A stretch of 64,000 nucleotides of DNA from Sabellastarte sp. h YS-2021 (Eukaryota > Annelida > Polychaeta > Sabellida > Sabellidae): contig OZ024933.1 of the NCBI GenBank assembly GCA_964017235.1, positions 94,145,432-94,209,431 on the forward strand, in the 5' to 3' direction. The translations under genes were made by a program, and so were the position numbers. This document shows, piece by piece, positions 24,641 to 34,548 of this stretch. Below the pieces are notes generated by a model that worked only from the letters and a program-made list of their open reading frames with translations, had not been told where the DNA came from and searched no databases. How positions within the stretch are numbered: the first letter of the stretch is position 1; each line of letters opens with the position of its first letter.

Positions 24641-25030
24641 TGACATTATGGCATCACTCTGCAGCGTACGCATACGCATGAACAACTTCTCCTCCAAAAT
24701 TACAAGACCCAGAGACATGCTGTTTTTTTAAAAAGATACCATAACTATCGAGGATGATAAATCATAAAATCCATGCAGATCTGTCTGTTCTGCTGTTCCC
24801 CAGAGCCATTACAAATACAAGTGAGTACCCCCGCCCAAAGTGTGAAAATTTCAACACTTGATCACAATTTTCTCATTCACTAGTGAAGGGATTTTTCTGT
24901 TATCTTGCATATATGTACTAGGCCACTAGTGGATTCCCTTGTGTGAGTATCAGGCCTGGATCTTTCTTAATTATTTTTTTATGAATTTTTAAACTAATTT
25001 TTAATCCATTAAAATTCATGAAATCATGCA

Positions 25031-25941
25031 CTAAATCACTTATAACTTGAAAAGTATTGCATTTAGAGCATTTTGTTGAAATATGTTATTCAGCTACTTT
25101 TTCCATAGCTACAATATGGTGAGTAAGTTGGGTGTCTATCCCAATAGCTAAGTGAGTAATAGCTACTTTTTGACTTTTCGTTATCTTCCATGATGAGTGT
25201 AATCACTTGTAACTTAAAAACTATTGCATATACAGAATTTTGTATAAAAATGTTATTCAGCTACTTTCGGGTTAGCAATAACATAGTAAAATTTCAGACC
25301 TTAGCTCATTACATAGCCGAGTAATAGCTACTTTGAGGTTATCACTGTTGAGTAAATCAGTTGTAACTTGAAAACTATTGCATTTAGAGTAAAAATACTT
25401 ATCTGATCTGTGAAAAGTCACAAAATTATGATTCTATGGTACCAAATAAAGAAACTGATGAAATTTCAGTATCCAACAACAAGTATATACATATAAAAGT
25501 AAAACTTTTTCCCTGCAATAAAATGCATGCATATCAATAAGCGGCCAACTAGAAAAGGAGACGGATCTCAGAGTTTACCGCAAGACAACAACCTGAAGCT
25601 ACGGCCAACTATAAATGTCTATTTTTGTTAGACGTTGGCCTGATGCCTTGCGGCCATTGTAGAACAGCATTCAGTCCCACATGGTAAGCTTGTAGCTTAT
25701 AAAAGCTACATTTAAGTAATTAAAATTTTCAATTTTGTTTAAATATGTTATTCACCTATTTTTTCATCAGCTATGACATAGTAAAATCGCAGACCTGTAG
25801 CTCATTACACAGCTGAGCAATAGCTATTTTCAGGTTCTCACTGTTCAGTAAATCAGTTGTAACTTGAAAACTATTGCATTTAGAGTATTTTGTTTAAATA
25901 TATTGTTCACCTACTTTTGGGTCAGTTATAACATAGTGAAA
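25031..25941. repeat. 155-bp tandem units, left part
   Basis: Units carry ACTTGAAAACTATTGCATTT, GTTATTCACCTACTTTTGGG, CAGCTATAACATAGTGAAAT and GCTGAGTAATAGCTACTTT. About two units precede and under two follow a 285-bp non-unit stretch (25406-25690), which holds no recognised feature. Confidence 0.85.
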
Positions 25942-26603
25942 CAAGTTGCACTCAGAGAGAACAAAACGCTTGACTCCATGCGACCAGTCTCTCAAGTGAT
26001 ATAAAGTATGGTAAACAAGACAATAACATAAAACCAAACATGTAAATTAATTTTCGAAATATCAGGTAGAAAGCCAAAGTCATTAAAAATACATTGAAAT
26101 GGGACCTCTGAAAATTCATGATTTTTTGTATCCAAAATAAGATCCAGATCTTTCTTTTAGTAACTTCTTCCTTTCGCCAAGTCCTACCCACAAAAAGTTT
26201 TAATAAAGATCTGTTCATTAGTTCTGGAGTAATCTAAACACCAAAAAGACAGACAGACAAATAGACAAACAATTAGCACACAAAAATATAAACTCCTGGT
26301 GGAGGTAAAAATATTGCTTAAAAGTCACTGCTTTGTGGAATGCACCAATGGTAAATTTTTGTGATGGACCGTCAAGAAATTGATAGAAAAAAGAGAAAAT
26401 AAAAACAGAAATAATAATTAATAAAAATGATGAATACACCACCTCTCTCTTTATTATCTCTATGTCAATTTCAAGACATAAAATGAGAAGAAATATTTTT
26501 ACTTAAAGACAGCAAGTATCACAAGCTAGGTTTGTGACCTCACAATGACAATTGTATTGTGACATTATTAAGTAATGACATCAGAATGCAAAATATTGAT
26601 TTT
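25942..26603. mobile_element. Left half of the 61.4-kb repeat, inserted into the array
   Basis: Close to 61434-62114 over its whole length: GCACTCAGAGAGA.CAAAACGC, CCAGTCTCTCAAGTGATATA, AAGATCCAGATCTTTCTTTT, AGTTCTGGAGTAATC, GTGGAGGTAAAAATATTGCT and AAGACAGCAAGTATCACAAG. It breaks off in a T run at 26600-26604 and resumes at 30135. The 88- and 74-codon minus-strand frames here are frames of this repeat and encode nothing recognisable. Confidence 0.85.
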
Positions 26604-26634
26604 TACCCCACAGCCCTTAAGGGCTGTCGGGGTA
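26604..26634. other. Palindrome at element head
   Basis: The perfect 18-bp palindrome ACAGCCCTTAAGGGCTGT is flanked by TACCCC on the left and, after one extra C, GGGGTA on the right, so the stem extends to 15 bp with one bulge. Its position matches the palindrome at 12082. Confidence 0.9.
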
Positions 26635-26699
26635 TTGTTTTCGCCCATGGTGTCTGGATGGGCAGGCGGGCGGGCGGGCGGGCGGTGGGAAGAAGTTTG

Positions 26700-27545
26700 T
26701 CCGGCCTGTATCTCAGAAACCATAAGGTGTAGGAAGTTGATACTTGGTAGGGACATTGGTTAGGGGGTTTAGGTGTGCAACGTCATGGTGCGACCTTGAT
26801 TTGACCTTTGACCTTGCCGTAGTGACCTTGACCTATAAAATCTTGTCCGGGCTATATCTCGGAAACCTTAAGGTGTTTGATACTTGGTAGGGACATTGGT
26901 TAGTGGGTGTAGTTGTGCAACGTCATGGTGTGACCTTGATTTGACCTTTGACCTTGCCGTAGTGACCTTGACCTATAAAATCTTGTCCGGGCTATATCTC
27001 GAAAACCGTAAGGTGTAGGAAGTTGATACTGGGTAGGGACATTGGTTAGGGGGTGTAGGTGTGCAACGTCATGATGTGACCTTGATTTGACCTTTGACCT
27101 TGCCGTAGTGACCTTGACCTATAAAATCTTGTCCGGGCTATATCTCGGAAACCGTAAGGTGTAGGAAGTTGGTACTTGGTAAGGACATTGGTTAGGGGTT
27201 GTAGGTATGCAAAGTCATGATGTGACCTTGATTTGACCTTTGACCTTGCTGTAGTGAGCTTGACCTATAAAATCTTGTCGGGGTATATCTTGGAAACCGT
27301 AAGGTGTAGGAAATTGATACTTGGTAGGGACATTGGCTAGGGAGTGTAGATGTAAATCGTCATGGTGTGACCTTGATTTGACCTTTGACCTTGCCGTAGT
27401 GACCTTGACCTATAATGCCTTGTCTGGGCTATATTTCGGAAATGATAAGGTGGTAGGAAGTTGATATTTGGTAGGGACATTGGTCGGGGATTATATGTGT
27501 GCAACATCATGGTCTGACCTGGATTTGACCTTTGATCTTGCATAT
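26700..27545. repeat. Tandem array, 146-bp unit, about 5.7 copies
   Basis: The phrase ACCTTGACCTATAA recurs; its internal ACCTAT starts at 26831, 26971, 27117, 27263 and 27408 (spacings 140, 146, 146, 145). Each unit also has TATCTCGGAAACCGTAAGGT, TACTTGGTAGGGACATTGG and GATTTGACCTTTGACCTTG. The array ends abruptly where LINE sequence begins. Confidence 0.93.
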
Positions 27546-29263
27546 CTGTTGGCTCAGTTGGCAAATGAATTCAGTGACTATTTTGAAGAAAAGATCACGA
27601 AGATCAGAGCTAAATTTCCATCAACCAGTAAATTCAATGAGTATGACAAAACTGTTGATGTAACACCACTGACTTCTTTCCAACCTCTTAGCAATGAAGA
27701 TATTAGAAAATTAATCTTATCAGCTGCACCAAAATCATGTAGCCTTGACCCAATCCCAACATCATTGCTGAAGGACTGTATTGAATTACTGTTACCCAGT
27801 ATTAGCAAAGTAATAAACATGTCACTCATACAAGGTGAAATGCCAGAGGGGTTCAAACATGCAGTTGTTACCCCTCTGCCAAAAAGACAGATGTGGATCC
27901 TACTTTCAAAAATTTTAGGCCAGTATCTAACTTGCCTTTTCTGTCCAAGATGATTGAAAAAGCAGTCTCAATCCAATTACTGGACCACACAAACAGTCAT
28001 AATCTCTGCGAAAATCTACAATCAGCATACAGATGCCACCACAGCACTGAGACTGCTCTGATCAAAATCATGAACGACCTTCTATTGGAAGCAGATAATC
28101 AAAAAGTGATACTTATGGGTTTTCTAGATTTATCAGCTGCATTTGACACTGTTGATCATTGTATTTTGCTGCACCGACTTGAGAAAATGTTTCGAATTGA
28201 AGACAAAGCTTTAGACTGGTTTAGAACTTATTTAACAGGAAGAACTCAATCAGTAGTTGTTGGTGACTGTGAATCTCATAAAAAGGTTCTAGAATGCTGT
28301 GTGCCTCAGGGATCAGGTCTTGGGCCTGATCTCTACTGCAAATATACATTACCTCTTGGTATCATCATCAGAATGTTTCACATACTTTTCCACATGTATG
28401 CTGATGACACACAGCTTTACAAATCAATTGACCCAAGTAATTTTGAAAACCAAAAACAAACTGCAGAACAACTCCATTTGTGTACATCTGAAATAAGCAA
28501 CTGGATGTCTAATAACCGGCTCAAGCTAAATGAAGAAAAGACAGAGTTCTTAATTGCTGGCACTGGAAGACAGCGCTCCAAAGTCATTATTGACTCATTA
28601 AATGTGGTTGGTATTGATATAAAGCCAAGCACAAGTGTCAGAAACCTTGGGGTAATCATTGACCAAGACCTATCACTTAAGGAACAAGTAAATGCCATAT
28701 GCAGATCCTGTTATGGTCACCTAAGGTCCATCATTCAAATAAGACCTTACCTAACTAAGTCTGCTGCACACACAATAGTACAGTCACTCATATCTTCCAG
28801 ATTAGACTATTGTAACTCTCTCCTAGCTGAACTCCCACAATATCTTATCCATAAGTTGCAGAAAGTACAAAATTGGGCTGCCAGGATAGTTTTGAATGTC
28901 AAGAAACATGATTCTATATCGGTTCACCTGCATCAGCTCCACTGGTTGCCTGTTAGGTTTCGGATCAAATTTAAAATAAATCTTCTAGTATATAAGAGTT
29001 TGAATCGACAGGCACCATCATATTTGACATCAATGCTTAACTACCAGCAACATCAACGCACCACAAGATTGGCAAGAAAATCATACATGCTACAAGAAAA
29101 AAGATCAAAACTCGTCTCTATGGGTGACCGTGCCTTCAGTGTTGTGGCACCAAAGTATTGGAATGAACTGCCAGATGATATCAGGAACATTGAACTTCCA
29201 TTGGACATCTTCAAAAAGAAACTAAAAACTCATTATTTTAAAACAGCATATTGTGGAGAATAA
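27546..29263 (+). pseudogene. LINE reverse transcriptase, truncated and frameshifted
   Basis: The first 113 codons (27546-27885) cover the region ahead of the RT fingers (ending HAVVTPL). The reading then moves to another frame after a one-base loss near 27880-27885 and continues uninterrupted for 456 codons from 27893. Visible motifs, numbered in that second frame, are NFRPVSNLPF (about 8), QSAYR.HHSTETAL (about 43-56), LDLSAAFDTVDH with the first catalytic Asp at 85, VPQGSGLGP (138-145) and the catalytic YADD at 169-172 (28397-28408). The C-terminal stretch (LDYCNSLL, RIKFKINLLVYKSL) is usual for CR1/L2 proteins. The endonuclease domain is missing, so it cannot act on its own. Confidence 0.88.
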
Positions 29264-29298
29264 GCGCAATGATTGTTTTTTCTTAAATAGAATTGCGC
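29264..29298 (+). promoter_or_regulatory. LINE 3' tail hairpin
   Basis: GCGCAAT (29264-29270) pairs perfectly with ATTGCGC (29292-29298), just after the stop codon, followed by TATAAATATGTCATG. Hairpins of this kind in CR1/L2 tails are thought to be recognised by the element's own reverse transcriptase. The SINE at 29515-29836 ends in similar wording. Confidence 0.7.
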
Positions 29299-29514
29299 TA
29301 TATAAATATGTCATGTTATGTTATCTGATGCTATTTTATCTTGGTTTTTGCACCTTTGGGTGTCTTTTGATGTAGATTAAGCACTATTAGAGTTATATTA
29401 GAATTCATTAACTGTTTTACTATTGCAACTTCGCATTGTAACAGATGGTATTGTATCAAGTGAGCCACAGGTTTTGCCTGAACTCAAAAGCATGTGTTGC
29501 CACATCCGTTATTG

Positions 29515-29836
29515 TTATTGTGTATTTATACTCAGCGCAATATCTCCATATACTACAGGACTCAAAGCGCTATTTAACCAATCCGACTGTACAGGTACAG
29601 CCCCAACTCACAAGTAACTGACATTCCCCTAACTTGAAGATAGAGGCTCAAGGATGACCATTTATCAACGTCCTTGAGGTTCTTTAACCTGCCACTGCGG
29701 ATAGGACCCAATGACAGAGGACCGCCATTTTAAGTGGTCATCCGAGCCACTATGTATCTGCCTGTACCTGGGATTGAACCCACGTCCTCTGAGTTTCTAG
29801 ACAAGTGTGTTACCCGCTAGGCCACAGTGGCAGATG
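29515..29836 (-). mobile_element. tRNA-derived SINE with LINE-like tail
   Basis: Reading the minus strand from 29836: GTGGCCTAGCGGGTAACAC (box A), GTGGGTTCAATCCC (box B), a body with CTTAAAATGGCGGTCC and CATTGGGTCC, then GGTTAAATAGCGCTTTGAGT and the tail GATATTGCGCTGAGTATAAA. It is the better preserved relative of 9285-9685. The tRNA-like head is too diverged to be a functional tRNA. Confidence 0.82.
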
Positions 29837-30134
29837 TATGGGTAATGTTCAAAACTTGCAAACCATAATTCGAACATACAAATGAATATCAAAATGGGAG
29901 AACTCTTAAAGCTTCATAACTTTTAGTTAACTGAATTGTCCTGTTTTAATACTTAACCTTTACATGCAGTTTCTTTCTCTTAGATGTTATTTTCTCTACT
30001 TAAACATTATTTGGACACTGACACTGCTCTGAAAGTATCCCAATCTGTGTACTGTTTCACTACTTCTATATCTCATGGTGTTGAAAACTATTTCCCCAGG
30101 GTGGTACGTGTGGGGGTACGGGCATCTCTGATGC

Positions 30135-30398
30135 TATTTTTTACATATGTGATGAAGAGAAGCAGATTTCACTGCATATGCCCAATTAAAAATAAGAAAA
30201 GTTCTCTCCTGATGTTAATTTTCAACGAAATTACACCAAAAATTGGAAGAATCCATCTGTAACCCTTGAAATACCTGCCCACCAAATTTGAGTTAGATTG
30301 ATGTTATAGGTTTTTGAGTTATAAGGGCAAAACGGTGCACTGACAGAAAAACAGACACAAACTGTTCACAGTAACCCTCTCCTATGGTCGATCGTTAA
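30135..30398. mobile_element. Right half of the 61.4-kb repeat
   Basis: It aligns with 62115-62372: GTGAT.AAGAGAAGCAG, CCCAATTAAAAATAAGAAAA, GGAAGAATCC.TCTGTA, TTTTTGAGTTATAA, AAACGGTGCAC and CCCTCTCCTAT.GTCGA.CGTTAAT. It completes the copy begun at 25942. Directly after it the 155-bp array resumes in phase. Confidence 0.85.
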
Positions 30399-32565
30399 TT
30401 ACAGACATGTAGCTCATGGCATGGCTGAGCAATAGCTACTTTGAGGTTCTCACTGTTGAGTAAATCAGTTGTCACTCGAAAATTATTGCATTTACAGTAT
30501 TTTGTTTAAATATATTGTTCACGTTTTACCTAATTTTTGGTCAGCTATATATAACACAGTACAATTGCAGACATTTAGCTCATTACATACCTGAGAAATA
30601 GCTATTTTCAAGTTCTCACTGTTGAGTGAATCAGTTGTCACTCGAAAATTATTGCATTTACAGTATTTTGTTTAAATATATTGTTCACGTACTTTTGGGT
30701 CAGCTATAACATGGTGAAAGTACAGATCTATAGCTCATGGCATAGCTGAGCAATAGCTACTTTGAGGTTCTTACTGTTGAGTCAATCAGTTGTAACTCAA
30801 AACTATTGCATTTAGAGTATTTTGTTTAAATAAGTTATTCACCTAATTTTTAGTCAGCTATAACATAGTAAAATTGCAGACCTGTAGCTCAGTATATAGC
30901 TGGGCCCGTATTCACTAACATGGATCAAGCTGAGCGAAAAATCAGCTCAAGATCAGATCAAGATCAAGGAAAATGGCTCAGCTGATCTTTGGCTAAAGTC
31001 TGGATTCACAAAGGAAGGATCAGCTGAGCCAAAAATTTTGAAAAATTTCACATAGCAACGCATAAGTTAATTGCTTTTATATCTTTTAAACAGCCTTTTT
31101 ATGCCTGAATTTCCACAAAATATACATTAATATAAATTCGGTTCATTATTTTTGTCACTGAAGAATTTTTAAATATTTAATATTTAATCCAAAAATTTAG
31201 GCCCCACTTTTGATCCAGAAAAAACAACAAACTCTGACCTATTTTATACATCAATATAAGCATACTTAAAACAGGAAAAAGTATTAAAAACTTATTAATT
31301 AACAATATAAAGGATTGAAGATTATTAACCAATGATTTATTTTTCATATGTTTGCTATTTTAGTTAATTATAAAGCTACAAACTTTGATCCAAAACTTAA
31401 TCCATCAACATGGGTGGATCAAAGTTAAGCCAAAAGTTGAGCCAAAAATCAGCTCAATAGCTATTTTCAGGTTCTCGCTGTTGAGTAAATCAGTTGTAAC
31501 TCGAAAATTATTGCATTTACAGTATTTTGTTTAAATATATTGTTCACATACTTTTGGGTCAGCTATAACATAGTGAAATTACAGACCTGTAGCGCATGGC
31601 ATAGCTGAGCAATAGCTACTTTGAGCTTCTCACTGTTGAGTAAATCAGTTGTAACTCAAAAACCATTGCATTTAGAGTATTTCGTTTAAATATGTTGTTC
31701 ACCTACTTTTGGGTCAGCTATAACATGGTAAAATAGTGGACCTATAGCTCATTGCACAGCTGAGCTATAACTACTTTCAGAGTATTGCTATTGAGTAAAT
31801 CAGTTGTAACTTCAAAACTGTTGCATTTAGAATATTTTGTTTAAATACCGGTATGTTATTCACCTACTTTTTGGTCAGCTATAACATAGTAAAATTGCAG
31901 ACCTAAAGCTCTGTGCATAGCTGAGTAATAGCTACTTTGAGATTTTCACTGTTGAGTAAATCAGTTGTATCTTGAAAACTATTGCATTTAGAGAATTTTG
32001 TTTAAATATTTTATTCAGCTACTTTTTAATCAGCTGTAACATATAAAAATTATAGACCTGTAGCTCATTAAATAGCTGACCAATAGCTACTTTCAGGTTC
32101 TCACTGTTGAGTAAATCAGTTGTAACTCGAAAACCATTGCATTTACTGTATTTTCTTTAAATATGTTGTTGACCTACTTTTGGATCAGCTATAACATAGT
32201 GAAATTGCAGACGTATAGCTCATAGCATATCTGAGCTACAGCTACTTTCAGAGTATCTCTGTTGAGTAAATCAGTTGTAACTTGAAAAGTATTGTATTTA
32301 GAGTATTTTGTTCAAATATGTTGTTCACCTACTTTTGTGTCAGCTATAACACAGTAAGATTGCAGACATGTAGCTCATGGCATAGCTGAGCAAGAGCTAC
32401 TTTCAAGTTTCCACTGTTGAGTAAATCAGTTGTAACTTCAAAACTATTGCTTTTAGAGAAAATTGTTTAAACATTATTTACCTACTTATGGGTCAGCTAT
32501 AACATAGTGAAATTACAGACCTGTAGCCCATTGTATAGCTGAGTAATAACTACTTTTAGGTGCTT
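30399..32565. repeat. 155-bp tandem units, right part, about 10 copies
   Basis: ATTGCATTTA anchors recur at roughly 155-bp steps from 30487 to 32443, with the same unit blocks as 25031-25941, interrupted once at 30903-31452. The units are diverged from each other by several percent, so the array is not freshly amplified. Confidence 0.9.
30903..31452. mobile_element. Insertion starting GGGCCCGTATTCACTAAC inside the array
   Basis: Array wording TAGCTGAGCAATAGCT is broken after TAGCTG and resumes with AATAGCTATTTTCAGG. The inserted piece starts GGGCCCGTATTCACTAAC. Near both ends it carries GGATCAA plus AAAAATCAGCTC in the same orientation, so the ends are direct rather than inverted repeats. 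A GCCGTATTCACTAAC block also occurs alone at 2537. No coding capacity. Confidence 0.6.
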
Positions 32566-33595
32566 TTCAACTCAAGCTTCCCCACTTAGTGTTCAGTCCT
32601 ACAGTTATCCCATATGTCCATTCTTGATTTAGCACATTGAGTTCCCCATTTGGTGGAAGATATTGTTTCTGCAAGACTGTACATTACAAAATTTAATAAT
32701 TTAAGTTCTAAAATACTTTGCCATTTGCTCTGTGGTCCTGAAAATAAAGGGTCGGAAACACTTTGGTGTAGCTTTAATATGCTCCACTCCCACTTCTGAC
32801 ATTGTCTGTTCCTCCAGGCGTAAGGTAGATTGACACAACCCTGATCTGTATGCAGATCAAAAGAATAAGTTATATACGATGATTCTTTATATGGGCAAGA
32901 TGATATACATTTAATCGGTACATGTGTAAGTCACCTTCTAAATCACTTTAAATTTACCTTTGCAACCTTATAACAATTATCACATGATTGCAATTACTGT
33001 TACAATCTCAGTTGCTAAACTTCTAGTTTTGTCATAAATGTTTGTTATTGAATGGTATTCATTTCATGTAGCTCACATTCTTGCAATATGTCACTTGGTC
33101 TGAATAAGTTTAGCGAGAAGTAAATTTTTTGAGCTAAAATAAGGGCAATATAATTTGGAGCCCTGAATTTTTTCTGCACAATCAGAAGATACACTTGACA
33201 AGAGAGTTTTGGTTTTGATAATAGAAAAAAAAATGGAAGAGTGGATTTAAATAATATGTTTGAGATAGTATAACTGTAAACCATCAAAACAATGAAAACT
33301 TTATTACATAGTTTTTGCCTCAATATTGAAACTTTTACTGGCTTTATATCATATGACCTATTGTATAAGTATCTCAGATCATAACAAAGTGTTATTGTGA
33401 ATGCATATGCTATACAATAAAAAATGAGAATATTGTTTTAAAATTTTTTCAGCAACATATAAAATTTAGAGAACTTATCATAATAACACTGCACCATGCC
33501 CACCCGATCCCATCCCACATTTCTGTATTTTTCAGTTTAACCTACATTCATCCAGAATTCTTTTAACCTCTGAGAAATAGAGTTAAAGTTTGAAG
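32566..33595. other. Unassigned AT-rich sequence
   Basis: No gene. The 92-codon minus-strand frame at 33045-33323 has no recognisable domain. Confidence 0.4.
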
Positions 33596-33790
33596 GAAAG
33601 CTTGCAGAATAATTCGAAAAGACGTGGACAGATTTTGATGAAATTTTCATTAAATGACTTGCTGATGGTACAAGGAACAGTGATTAATTTTGATGTTGAT
33701 CTAGATCATCTTCTGGGTGAAGGAATTGAATTTTTGAGGTATAGGGCCTTGGAGGAGCTTTTGTACTATTTAAGTGCCTTTCTTGTTTTT
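33596..33790 (+). repeat. Fragment of the dispersed ACAGATTTTGATGAAATTT repeat
   Basis: GGACAGATTTTGATGAAATT is followed by a GGTACAAGGAACA block and then GATCTAGATCATCTTCTGGG, matching the order of the copy at 1606-1780 where both are present. Frames on both strands across it are incidental. Confidence 0.55.
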
Positions 33791-33961
33791 TTATACAAAT
33801 TGAAGAAAAAACGAGTGAAATTCGACCTATATTTAAGTTGTAGCCTTGGCACTTGTTATTGAAGTAAAAAATTCTGATAAATTGGTGAGATTCAAATTTA
33901 TGGTGGTTTATGTAAACATTCAATAAAAGAACACTGCAAATGTAATCAACAGTACTAATCA

Positions 33962-34138
33962 CAGCAGAACCTGTGTTTTCCAGCACTCCTATTATTCCAA
34001 AATTTCTGTTATCTGACCTCACACCCACTCTCCCAACTCCAGTTCAACCCGTTATTTTAGACTTTCTATTATCTGACCTTCTATTATCCAACCTAGCTGG
34101 TTCTCCCTCAAAAGGGTTAGACAATAGAGTTTCTGCTG
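33962..34138. mobile_element. Small MITE, pogo/Tigger-like ends, diverged
   Basis: The left end CAGCAGAACCTGTGTTTTCC pairs with the right end ACAATAGAGTTTCTGCTG with mismatches. The interior TTCTATTATC..ACCTTTCTATTATCCAACCTA is shared with the copy at 10159-10313. TA follows the right end. Confidence 0.65.
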
Positions 34139-34140
34139 TA

Positions 34141-34533
34141 TATTAGCTTTTTATATCTTTATTGCAGTTCATAAAGTCACTGACATTATGTCATAGTAGT
34201 GCGAAAAAGGTGTCTGAGCCATCAGCATTCCCTCTGAAACTTGCAGTGTTATAGCAAAAGATATGGACCCCCTGGAAATCCATCTCAGCTTTCTCTGCCA
34301 TTCAACTTTGAAGGTTTATTTAAAAATAAAGTTTCTTCCAATATGTGTAGGGACCATGGCATTTTGACAAAACTTGAACATTTTTTACTCAGAGGCGTTA
34401 ATGCTTAACCCTGTTCAATCACTGCACATATTATAAAGGATAAAGTTTAAAAATATCCGTCAGTTCCATCTTACTCTTCCATAAGTTTTGTCTTGTTAGA
34501 TACTGAACCAGCTGTTTCTCAACTTGTTTATAG
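34141..34533. other. Unassigned sequence
   Basis: Nothing recognised up to the direct repeat that marks the Penelope-like insertion. Confidence 0.4.
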
Positions 34534-34548
34534 TACTATACAATAGAG

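Larger units (their letters stand above)
27546..29330 (+). mobile_element. 5'-truncated CR1/L2-type LINE
   Basis: Reverse-transcriptase coding sequence starts without any endonuclease domain directly at the end of the 146-bp array. It runs to a stop at 29261-29263, then has a short 3' tail with a hairpin (29264-29298) and a degenerate (ATGTT)n end. A 5' truncation and a microsatellite-like 3' end instead of poly-A are typical of the CR1/L2 group. Clade placement within that group is from remembered motif wording and is not certain. Confidence 0.85.
26604..30134 (+). mobile_element. Hairpin-headed element with 146-bp array, inserted in a T run
   Basis: It begins with a long palindrome (26604-26634), then TATTGTTTTCGCC, a (GGGC)n stretch (26658-26684), then 146-bp units to 27545. 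A truncated LINE and a SINE follow. The right limit is set by the return of the interrupted host repeat at 30135 (TACATATGTGATG). The host reads GAT plus T-run at both junctions, and no longer target duplication is visible. That fits insertion between two Ts, as described for Helentron-type elements. Confidence 0.6.
24645..32565 (+). mobile_element. 155-bp-array element, split by nested insertions
   Basis: The head (24645-25030) is homologous to 36855-37260: TGACATTATG..ATCACTCTGC, a GCGTACGCATACGCATGAAC stretch, then AACTTCT.CTCCAAAA.TACAAG. Array units occupy 25031-25405, 25690-25941, 30399-30902 and 31453-32565. The break at 25941 and the restart at 30399 are in phase: ATAGTGAAA before and TTACAGACATGTAG after together make the normal unit wording. 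What lies between is therefore later insertion. A further insertion sits at 30903-31452. No protein is encoded. Confidence 0.75.

Noticed and set aside
27468..27545. Upstream part of the 161-codon frame leading into the LINE
   Set aside because: These codons lie in the 146-bp tandem repeat. LINE homology starts only at about 27546, so the apparent longer N-terminus is a chance fusion.
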